This document shows, piece after piece, positions 37,655 to 45,763 of a stretch of DNA of 64,000 bases; within the stretch, counting starts at the first letter, position 1, and the number at the start of each line of letters is the position of its first letter. The DNA is taken from assembly GCF_030378065.1 (NCBI RefSeq), contig NZ_JAUCGJ010000021.1:1-64000 (forward strand), given 5' to 3'. Below the pieces are notes generated by a model that was given only the letters and a program-made list of their open reading frames with translations, had not been told where the DNA came from and made no database searches. Source of the stretch: Candidatus Venteria ishoeyi (lineage in GTDB: Bacteria; Pseudomonadota; Gammaproteobacteria; Beggiatoales; Beggiatoaceae). The translations under genes and the position numbers were made by a program.

Positions 37655-39083
37655 TATTCAGCTCCTTCGCTGCTTTAACATCATCCAGACGTCGTACTGG
37701 CAGTGTATACGGTGCGTTATGTAATAACTCCGGGTGCTTTTCCGCTTCTTGTGCAATTTCCTGCATGGCAACAACAAAAGCATCCAGTGTTTCTTTATCT
37801 TCAGTTTCGGTCGGTTCAATCAGCAGACATTCGGCTATCAACAGGGGAAAATACGTGGTGGGTGCATGAAAGCCTTTATCCAGCAGACGCTTGGCATAAT
37901 CCATGGTGCTACAGCCTTGTTCCTTGGCCTGTTTCTTCAGGGTCAGAATAAATTCATGACTGGCACGGCGCTCAGGGAAAGCCGCATCAAAGCCAGCCTG
38001 GGTTAAACATTTTAATAAATAATTGGCATTCAAGCTGGAAAATTCTGCCACCCGCTGCATCCCTTTACGCCCTAACAATCGGGCATAAATATAAGCGCGC
38101 AATGCTATGCCGACATTACCGGCAAAACTGACTAAACGCCCCATTGTTTGTGGTTGGTCTTTTTCTGTCAGCCAATGATATTCATCACCATCATAAGCCG
38201 CCATCGGTATCGGCAAAAAGGGTAATAAACGCGCACTGACACCAACCGGCCCGGAACCGGGGCCACCACCGCCATGCGGCGTGGAAAAAGTTTTATGCAG
38301 ATTCATGTGAATCACATCAAAGCCCATGTCACCAGGGCGCACCTTGCCTAAAATCGCATTGAGATTGGCACCGTCATAATATAACAGCCCCCCCGCTTCA
38401 TGTACGATAGCCGCAATATCAGTGATGTTACGATCAAATACCCCCAGCGTTGAAGGATTAGTCAGCATGATGCCTGCCGTCTGCGGCCCTACCACCTGAC
38501 GTAGCGCGTCAATATCAACATCACCATTGGCATGGGTGGGAATTTCCCGTACGCTCATACCGCACATGACCGCCGATGCGGGATTGGTGCCGTGCGCGGC
38601 ATCCGGCACCAGCATTTCAGTGCGCGCGGTATCACCGTGACTGTCATGATAAGCTTTGATCATCGCAACCCCGGCAAACTCACCCTGCGCCCCGGCAGCA
38701 GGTGCCAACGACACCCCTTGCATACCGGTAACGGTTTGCAAAATCTGTTGCAAATCATACAAACAGGCCAGAATCCCCTGGCTGTGACTGTCCGGCGCTG
38801 CGGGGTGGCGACTTAAAAAGCCGGGCAGCATCGCTAAACTGTTACAGGCACGCGGGTTGTATTTCATGGTGCAGGAACCCAGCGGATAAAAATGCGTGTC
38901 AATGGAAAAATTTTTCTGTGACAAGCGGGTATAGTGCCGCACGACCTGCAATTCTGACACTTCCGGTAAAGCGACTGGCTGTTTACGCAGATAATTTTCG
39001 GGAATATCGCTGATATCCTGGTGCTTTGCAGGATACAAGGAAGCTGTGTTGCGCCCCGGACTGCTATGTTCAAAAATCAGCAT
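37638..39083 (-). CDS. gcvPB: Glycine dehydrogenase (decarboxylating) subunit 2
   Basis: 481 residues, the C-terminal half of the P-protein in its split form. The PLP Lys is in [16 protein letters not shown]. It decarboxylates glycine with GcvPA and the H-protein; gcvPA, gcvH and gcvT are not in this window. AAGG lies 10 bases before ATG 39083. It follows the UPF0323 lipoprotein gene by 20 bases. Confidence 0.96.
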
Positions 39084-39103
39084 ATCAAAGACCTTTTTAT
39101 TGT

Positions 39104-39739
39104 TTAACGCCGTCTTCTTGGGCTGCGGCGCGTGCCACGGCGTGAACCTGATTTTTGGCTTTTGCTGGTGGCTTTTGCTTTTTCAGCCGCCTGTGTTTTC
39201 TGATTATTTGCCAGGGCTTTTTTATTGCCTTCTGCTGCGTTTTGGTTCGCTTGCTGTTGATGCTGCTGGAAATTATTGTTCCCTGCCAGTTTGTTGGCGA
39301 TCATGCCGCCAATTAAGGCACCTGCGGCACTAGCCATAATGGTTTCCCCCAGACCTAAGGATTCAGAAGCCGTGCCTTCCTGGGTTAAACGCGAAGTACC
39401 TGCCTCTACTTTAGCCGCTTCAGCTTCCGCAAGCTGTTTTAATTCTGCTTCGCTGAGCATTTTTTCATTGCCCTGCATATCGCGCAAAACCGCACGGGTG
39501 GCACCGGTGGAAGGATGTTTTTCCACCAGCTTATAGGTATCAGGTTGAACACCGGTTTGTTCGATCACCAGAAAAAAATTCTGCTGCGTATTGACGCTTT
39601 CCGCAATTTTTGCCCCGTCATCGCTACGGCTTTGATTATTCTGACCTTCACCGCAGCCAGATAATAACAATCCCAGGCTCAAGCCCAGACTGGCAATGAT
39701 AACAGGCGATAATTTTGGCGATATTGCAGTCAATTTCAT
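39104..39739 (-). CDS. UPF0323-family lipoprotein
   Basis: 211 residues with a lipobox LLLSGC (Cys about 29) after a hydrophobic signal and AAGGA before ATG 39739. The middle ([49 protein letters not shown]) matches my memory of UPF0323 lipoproteins of Epsilonproteobacteria. It has a Gly-zipper-like hydrophobic patch and ends in a Lys/Arg-rich tail ([12 protein letters not shown]), which is unusual for a lipoprotein and might bind nucleic acid or LPS. Function unknown. Confidence 0.7.
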   Translation of the reverse strand: MKLTAISPKLSPVIIASLGLSLGLLLSGCGEGQNNQSRSDDGAKIAESVNTQQNFFLVIEQTGVQPDTYKLVEKHPSTGATRAVLRDMQGNEKMLSEAELKQLAEAEAAKVEAGTSRLTQEGTASESLGLGETIMASAAGALIGGMIANKLAGNNNFQQHQQQANQNAAEGNKKALANNQKTQAAEKAKATSKSQKSGSRRGTRRSPRRRR

Positions 39740-40094
39740 TTAAATTTCCTTTGTCTTAAAATAATAAAAATAGAAAACCAAGTGTTTTCAGTCGCCTGAT
39801 TGCTACCGATTGTCCAAAGCCTCTTGAACTCTCAGAGAGATGCACCAGATAGTATATCTAATACAAGTGTATATCGGACGATTCATAATAATGGCGTGAG
39901 ATTTTAGCAGCTTTCATATGATAAGTGCTGAATGAGGGCTAAAAAGCTGTTGCTAAACCAGCGACTGTCAACTTGAGCTTTCATATTTGCAGGGCAAGTA
40001 TGAAAACTTCAAGGTCAAATATGATAAAAAGCCGCACATTCCAATATGCTGAAAGTATATAATAGCCTGAAATTTTTTAATAATTGGAGACACC
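39740..40094. other. Intergenic region before ctpA
   Basis: 355 bp between divergent genes. A TATAAT hexamer at 40058-40063 is a candidate -10 box for ctpA, but no good -35 box stands 16-18 bases upstream. No gene or repeat is otherwise supported. Confidence 0.4.
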
Positions 40095-40097
40095 GTG

Positions 40098-41447
40098 ATG
40101 CAATCACGTCATATATTCGCATTATTACTGGGAACCTTATTAGGTATTTTCATCTCATTAGGTCATAACGTCTTTGCTGAGCGCGAACATAAAATTCCCA
40201 CACTACCGCTGGAAGATTTACATACCTTTACCGAGATTTATACCCGGATCAAAGAAAATTATGTGGAGGAAGTATCCGATAAAGAATTGCTCGAACATGC
40301 CATTAAAGGCATGTTGAGTGGTCTGGACCCACATTCCTCTTATCTTAACGAAGAAGCTTTTAAAGAATTACAAGTCGGCACCAGTGGTGAATTTGGTGGT
40401 CTGGGCATTGAAGTCAACATGGAAGATGGTTTTGTGCGCGTGGTTGCACCGATTGATGACACACCGGCAAAACGTGCCGGCATTGAATCAGGGGATTTGA
40501 TTGTGCGCCTCAATGAAACCCCGGTAAAGGGCATGACGCTACGGGAAGCGGTTAAGGTCATGCGCGGTAAACCGGGTTCTAAAATCAATTTAACCATTGT
40601 CCGTAAAGGTTCTGAAAAACCCTTAAAAATTGAAATTATCCGTGATGTGATTCAGGTTAAAAGCGTTAAAAGTCGTGTGTTGGAAACCGGTTATGGTTAT
40701 ATCCGCATTAGCCAGTTTCAAAATCATACCGCCAGTGATTTACATAAGGCAATTAATAAGCTGAAAAAAGACAATGAAGGCTCCTTAAAAGGTTTAGTGC
40801 TGGATTTACGCGATAACCCCGGCGGTGTATTAGGCGCTGCGGTGGGCGTTTCTGATACCTTTTTGAAAAAAGGTTTAATTGTGTATACCGAAGGCCGCAT
40901 TGAGGATTCCGAGCTGCGTTATAACGCTAAACCCAAAGATTTGCTGGGTGACGCGCCGATGGTGGTGCTGGTGAATGGCGGTTCCGCTTCCGCTTCTGAA
41001 ATTGTTGCCGGGGCTTTGCAGGATCACAAACGCGCAATTATTTTAGGTACTAAAACTTTTGGTAAAGGCTCCGTACAGAGTATTCAACCGATTGGTAACA
41101 ACGCGGCTTTAAAAATCACCACGGCGCGTTATTACACCCCTTCCGGTCGTTCTATCCAGGCTGAAGGCATTGAGCCGGATATTCAGGTTAACCGGGTTAA
41201 AATTGATTCTGTGGAAATGCCGGATGAGTCCATTATTGTTTCTGAATCAGATTTGCGGGGGCATTTAGAGCAAAAAGGTGATGAAGATAAAAAAGCTGAA
41301 AATAACAAAGATAGTGAAAATGGGGATGATAAAGCTGATAAGCAGAAAGCCAAAGATGATGAAGATATACCGTTAATTAAACGTGATTATGTCTTATATG
41401 AAGCACTTAATTTGTTAAAAGGCTTGAGTATTATCAGCCAGCGTTGA
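40098..41447 (+). CDS. ctpA: Carboxy-terminal processing protease (S41)
   Basis: 449 residues from ATG 40098 with GGAG eight bases upstream; GTG 40095 is also possible. Signal/anchor helix, PDZ domain (about 85-165, GGLGIEVNMEDGFVRVVAPI), S41 protease core with catalytic Ser in GSASASEIVAGAL and Lys in TKTFGKGSVQS. The tail is rich in charged residues (Asp/Lys/Glu) before a final helix. It trims or degrades periplasmic proteins. A 33-bp palindrome 13 bases past the stop may end the transcript. Confidence 0.95.
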   Translation: MQSRHIFALLLGTLLGIFISLGHNVFAEREHKIPTLPLEDLHTFTEIYTRIKENYVEEVSDKELLEHAIKGMLSGLDPHSSYLNEEAFKELQVGTSGEFGGLGIEVNMEDGFVRVVAPIDDTPAKRAGIESGDLIVRLNETPVKGMTLREAVKVMRGKPGSKINLTIVRKGSEKPLKIEIIRDVIQVKSVKSRVLETGYGYIRISQFQNHTASDLHKAINKLKKDNEGSLKGLVLDLRDNPGGVLGAAVGVSDTFLKKGLIVYTEGRIEDSELRYNAKPKDLLGDAPMVVLVNGGSASASEIVAGALQDHKRAIILGTKTFGKGSVQSIQPIGNNAALKITTARYYTPSGRSIQAEGIEPDIQVNRVKIDSVEMPDESIIVSESDLRGHLEQKGDEDKKAENNKDSENGDDKADKQKAKDDEDIPLIKRDYVLYEALNLLKGLSIISQR

Positions 41448-41460
41448 TTTATCTGAGTAA

Positions 41461-41493
41461 AGACCTTCCAGGTTTTCAAAACCTGGAAGGTCT
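41461..41493. repeat. 33-bp perfect palindrome, possible ctpA terminator
   Basis: Identical to the palindrome at 19205-19237. It lies between the convergent ctpA and DUF4139 genes. Confidence 0.8.
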
Positions 41494-41553
41494 GGCATTG
41501 GTCAAAACAATATCATCACAAAAAATACAGTAAAGAAACCAGCATAACTCAGG

Positions 41554-42975
41554 TTATTTAAGCGTCTCTAATGTCACATTATTCTTATGTGCATTTTTAC
41601 CCTGTCGTAAGACCACTTCATAGGTTAATTCCTGTTTTTGACCGACAGGAATATGTGCCTGGTATTGCACAGTGCGAAAATCGTGCAGTGTAGGCTTTAG
41701 ATCGCTGCGAAATAATACATCACCCTCATATTGCCGCCGTACTTCGAGTTGAATGGGACGTTGCGTGTAATTAATCACTTGTTGACTGTAACGGGTGTGA
41801 CTATCCCAACCCGCGACAGTGCTGCGGCTGTCAAACTGTAATTTGCCACTATCCAGTTTACGGTAGACGTTAGGGCCGCGTAATTTCATTAAAAAGGCAT
41901 CGCGCCAGACTTTTAATTTACGCAGCTCAAATTGTACTTCCGGGTCAACCCCCAGATTTAATTCAATCTTATCGCCTATCGGTACATATTTCAGGTGTTG
42001 CGCAGTCAGCCAGTTTAAGCCTTGTTGCGTTTTTTCCCGGAAAACCTGAACCTGTCCTTCCGGCAAGGGCGTCTTACCCAGTTCAGAGGCCGAGTCATTT
42101 TTCATCAGATATAAACGCACCAGTTGATTACCATATTCGCGTGGGCGATAGCGGTATTCAACCTGCATTGGCACGGCATCCGCTTTAAAGCTGCGCAGGC
42201 GCTTGCTCCAGCCGTCAGCAATGGTTTCCGTGCCTTCAATCGTGTATAAAAAATATTCACTGAGACTTTCTTTAGCCACTTCTTTAGGCGCAGCCATAGC
42301 CGCTGGCACAGCCATATCTGCCATTTCCATCGTGGCTTCTGTTTTTAAGGCCCGTATTGCGTGTTTCATACGGCGCTTGTTTTGTGCTTTTTTCTGATAA
42401 CGCCCGGATGCTTTAATTTGTGTTTGCCTACTGGTCAGACTGCTAATTGATTCAACCAGGTTAATCGTGCCAACCACCAGACGCACCTGGGCATTTTCAT
42501 AATCTTCCCCGGAATGATTACGGATGCGTACAAAACTTTCCAGATTCAGCGTGGTTTCTTCAGGATTGGCAATTGCCAGATAATCCGCCTGCCAGGAAAT
42601 GCCGGAAGTGAAATAGCTGATTTCCAATTCAACTGCACCTTGATATTCGCTGTGTATCTGCCAGTACAGCATTTGCGGTTTATCGTGCGGGAAACGAATA
42701 TCTAAAATTTCCAGTTCAGCGCCGTGGTTGAGAAAACGCAATTCCACCGAGGAGGGATCAATTAAGGTGTTACTCCAGGAAAATTGCAGGGGATTTTTAC
42801 CTTTTTTGAAACTTAAAGTGCGCTTTTCCCGCACCAGGGTTAAATCCTCAGCATTATAAATGGTTAATTGCACCTGCTGACGCGGTGGTACGGTTGATAA
42901 ATCAATATTTTTGGCAAACACGCTCAAGCTGCTAAATAACAAGCTGATAAACAAACAAGACTTAAAAATATTCAT
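41554..42975 (-). CDS. Exported DUF4139 protein (paralogue 1)
   Basis: 473 residues with AGGGAG before ATG 42975 and a signal peptide ending VFA. The N-terminal beta region (VQLTIYNAEDLTLVREKRTL), the FSWSNTLIDPSSVELR motif and the C-terminal domain (NYTQRPIQLEVRRQYEGDVL) fit DUF4139/DUF4140 proteins, large all-beta exported proteins of unknown role. A low-complexity Ala/Met stretch (about 210-235) lies in the middle. It is the third gene of an operon after the TssG fusion and the next DUF4139 gene, with 14 bases between. Confidence 0.75.
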   Translation of the reverse strand: MNIFKSCLFISLLFSSLSVFAKNIDLSTVPPRQQVQLTIYNAEDLTLVREKRTLSFKKGKNPLQFSWSNTLIDPSSVELRFLNHGAELEILDIRFPHDKPQMLYWQIHSEYQGAVELEISYFTSGISWQADYLAIANPEETTLNLESFVRIRNHSGEDYENAQVRLVVGTINLVESISSLTSRQTQIKASGRYQKKAQNKRRMKHAIRALKTEATMEMADMAVPAAMAAPKEVAKESLSEYFLYTIEGTETIADGWSKRLRSFKADAVPMQVEYRYRPREYGNQLVRLYLMKNDSASELGKTPLPEGQVQVFREKTQQGLNWLTAQHLKYVPIGDKIELNLGVDPEVQFELRKLKVWRDAFLMKLRGPNVYRKLDSGKLQFDSRSTVAGWDSHTRYSQQVINYTQRPIQLEVRRQYEGDVLFRSDLKPTLHDFRTVQYQAHIPVGQKQELTYEVVLRQGKNAHKNNVTLETLK

Positions 42976-42989
42976 GGTTTATAACTCCC

Positions 42990-44192
42990 TTAACGCCATT
43001 CATTTTTCAGTAAAATTGCCAGTTTGTGCACGATTTTCCTGGCACTGCCATCGGCATTGCGCGCAGGCAGATCCGTGGTGTAATATAATTTTTCAAAACT
43101 GCTTTTTTCCGGATCGGCAGCCGTGCTGAACGTGGTTTCATCCAGAATTTCCCACTCCACATCCTGATCGGTATAACCGCGCAACTCATTACGCACGGCC
43201 CACAGGTTTTCTGCAATGTTCAGTGCAACGGCTTTATTTTTGAAATTTTCAATTTCATAACGAATAATCACTTTATGGTTGTATAAGTTGCCAGCAACCC
43301 GCTGTTGCTCGCTTTTTTCTATGCTGCGCTTGACCACAATATCCTGTGCCACGCCCAGGTATAAAGCCATTTCATCATCGCGCGGTGTAAAATGTCCCCA
43401 GTCCTCACCAATAAATACCTGACTGCCCTGGCTGTCCGTTTGAAAAATACGCACTTTCCCCGCCGCCAGCGGGGTTTTGCCTAAATGATGCTCGGCATCA
43501 TTGTTTAAGACATAATGCATGGGGACTTTTAATTTTTTTTGTGGCGCATTGAGATAACCATAGTCTTCCAGGTCTGCGGTATAGGTTTTTTCTATCGGTA
43601 CATTGGTATAAGATGCAAATAACAATTTCTGACTTTCATTAAGCGCAATAGAGCGTTGAAAAACACCACCAAAACCTGCCTGAATCCGGCTGTCAGTAAA
43701 TGACTCTCCGGCATGATTTTTCACCTTAAGGTATTGTGATAAGCTCAGGGTTTTTTCCTCGCCGTCACTGAGTGCGCGATAGCTGAAACTGCGTGACAGT
43801 TGATGCAGTATATAACTGATACGCACCCGGGCTGTTGCCGTTTGTTGCGCACCAACATTCCAGACCAGTGCATTCTCCCCAGGCGGATAACTCACCGATA
43901 ATACCTGTACGGCATCGCCACTGGGTTCCATCACCCGAAATACAATACTGTCCGGGTCGATACCGGTATTGGCCCAGGAAAAATCAACTTGATTATTGCC
44001 CTGAATCAAAGGCACCAGGCGCTCTTCTTCCACTAAGGTCACTGCGGCATTATCAAGATGTACTTCCACACGCTCACGGGGGGGCAGGGTGATGAGTTTA
44101 ATGCGCGCCCAGGCCTCTAAGGGTGCAAACAGTACCAGTGCTAAAATAAAAGCCGTTGTTACAATTTTGCTGAGTTGAAATGGATAAGACAT
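42990..44192 (-). CDS. Exported DUF4139 protein (paralogue 2)
   Basis: 400 residues with AGGAG eight bases before ATG 44192 and a signal peptide ending AWA. The same layout as its neighbour (LPPRERVEVHLDNAAVTLVE; VDFSWANTGIDPDSIVFR) shows an old tandem duplication. It lacks the central insert of the other. It follows the TssG fusion by 13 bases, so the three genes are one transcription unit. Location is expected to be periplasmic or outer surface; function unknown. Confidence 0.75.
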   Translation of the reverse strand: MSYPFQLSKIVTTAFILALVLFAPLEAWARIKLITLPPRERVEVHLDNAAVTLVEEERLVPLIQGNNQVDFSWANTGIDPDSIVFRVMEPSGDAVQVLSVSYPPGENALVWNVGAQQTATARVRISYILHQLSRSFSYRALSDGEEKTLSLSQYLKVKNHAGESFTDSRIQAGFGGVFQRSIALNESQKLLFASYTNVPIEKTYTADLEDYGYLNAPQKKLKVPMHYVLNNDAEHHLGKTPLAAGKVRIFQTDSQGSQVFIGEDWGHFTPRDDEMALYLGVAQDIVVKRSIEKSEQQRVAGNLYNHKVIIRYEIENFKNKAVALNIAENLWAVRNELRGYTDQDVEWEILDETTFSTAADPEKSSFEKLYYTTDLPARNADGSARKIVHKLAILLKNEWR

Positions 44193-44205
44193 CAGCGTTC
44201 TCCTG

Positions 44206-45648
44206 TTAGACTTTATAATGGTTACGATGAGTATAAATAGACATTAGCATTTGTCGGATTCTGGGATATTTTTCTATAATCCATTCCACATCGGCTTTGT
44301 CCAGTTCCAGTAATTTGGTGTCTGCGGTGGTAATCACCGTTGCCATGCGGGGTTTGTCGGTAAGTAAAGAAAATTCTCCAAAAAAATCACCCACTTGCAG
44401 ATTGGCCAATGTTTTTTCCTGACCTTCTACGGTTTTACGGACAACCTGCACCGACCCGGAGCGAATTAAAAACAGGGAATGACTTTGATCCCCCTGTTGT
44501 ATGACCACGGTATGCATCGGAAGGTTATGCACCTGCATATTATTGTGTATCATTTCACGCGCTTCCTGGGGTAAGTAAGCCAGCAATGGAATCGTGGTCT
44601 CTGATTTTTCCTTTAATAATTTTTTGGGGCGTAGCGTAACCTGTGGATTTTGCTGGAAATCAGCACTTTTCAACCAACTGGTCCAGGACAGGCGCGCACC
44701 CTTTTTATGACTCAGGGTACAAGCAGGCACGGCTGCTTTTTTTAAGCGAATTTCCAGATCAAAATCCAATTCGGGGCCAATAAAAAAACGGGTGAGTTCA
44801 CATAAGGGGATAAATCCCCAGCCAATGGGCAGAAAATTGAGAAAAGCCTGGAAATCCAGGGCTTCAGTTTGTATCAGCAGTTTGCCTTGTTGATCCCAGA
44901 CCCGGCTGCCTAAAGCCGCACCCTGCCCCAGGCTTTGCTGTTGGCCTTTGGCGGAACCCAGATGGGTGCAGGCATCTTCTGATAACTCTAACCATTGCCC
45001 AATAAACGGTAAAACCTTCATTTTAACCCGGAAATAATCCGATAACATGGCTTCCAGCGCAACCTGGGAATGTGGCTCATGCTGTAATATACCCGCATAA
45101 TGCAATAAGGCATGGTCTTCAGTCTGCATGCGCTGCTGCAAACCTTCCGTACCCATGCCAAACAGAGAAAATAAAAAGCGCGCAAAGCGTGATTGCCAGG
45201 GGGTGTTTTCGCCATAACCCAAACGGTGGGTACTGCGCACCCGGTATTGCAGTGATAACAGACGATGGTTAAAAATATCCAGAAAGCTTTTTAGCGCCGT
45301 GTCTTTATTCCATACCCGATCCATAATCAGTTCAGTATAGGGTGTGGGCAAGGGGCCGTTAGCACCCGCCAGCCCCATGAAATTAACCTGCATTTGTGGA
45401 CGGGTATCGCTTATGTTGGGGTCTTGCGCGTCCGGGACTTCAATCTCATCAATCTCAGTTGCAGGAAAGCGAATGTCGACTTTAGAGCGAAAACAGATAG
45501 CTTCCTGCATCGGGTTATTATGTTGTGCAGGGCGATGGGCTGCTGGCGCACATTGTAATAATAGGCGCACCGCCTGATAAAATTCAAAGCGATGTGCCTC
45601 TTTTAATAAGCTTTCCAACACTGTAATACGGCGTTTTAATGGGGGCAT
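44206..45648 (-). CDS. TssG-like protein fused to cyclic-nucleotide-binding domain
   Basis: 480 residues. Residues 1-330 match TssG/ImpH/VasB, a baseplate-wedge protein of type VI secretion: LLKEAHRFEFYQAVRLL, the loop FMGLAGANGPLP (91-102), FLDIFNHRLLSLQYR and the closing RLSWTSWL. Residues about 366-465 form a Crp-like cyclic-nucleotide-binding domain with an apparently complete phosphate-binding cassette (GDFFGEFSLLTDKPRMATV; Glu425, Arg434). TssG normally ends before this point, so it is a fusion. No other T6SS gene is in the 64-kb window; instead two exported DUF4139 genes follow by 13-14 bases. ATG 45648 has only a weak AGG upstream. The TssG part appears complete. Confidence 0.85.
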   Translation of the reverse strand: MPPLKRRITVLESLLKEAHRFEFYQAVRLLLQCAPAAHRPAQHNNPMQEAICFRSKVDIRFPATEIDEIEVPDAQDPNISDTRPQMQVNFMGLAGANGPLPTPYTELIMDRVWNKDTALKSFLDIFNHRLLSLQYRVRSTHRLGYGENTPWQSRFARFLFSLFGMGTEGLQQRMQTEDHALLHYAGILQHEPHSQVALEAMLSDYFRVKMKVLPFIGQWLELSEDACTHLGSAKGQQQSLGQGAALGSRVWDQQGKLLIQTEALDFQAFLNFLPIGWGFIPLCELTRFFIGPELDFDLEIRLKKAAVPACTLSHKKGARLSWTSWLKSADFQQNPQVTLRPKKLLKEKSETTIPLLAYLPQEAREMIHNNMQVHNLPMHTVVIQQGDQSHSLFLIRSGSVQVVRKTVEGQEKTLANLQVGDFFGEFSLLTDKPRMATVITTADTKLLELDKADVEWIIEKYPRIRQMLMSIYTHRNHYKV

Positions 45649-45763
45649 AACCTGTTATATCATGCGTTAGCCAATAAACAAAGTCTTGTTTTTCAGCCCA
45701 GAAATAAATATTTCCCAGCCAGCGGCGATGCCTGGGAGGCTGTCTGAGAACACAATTGGTTTA

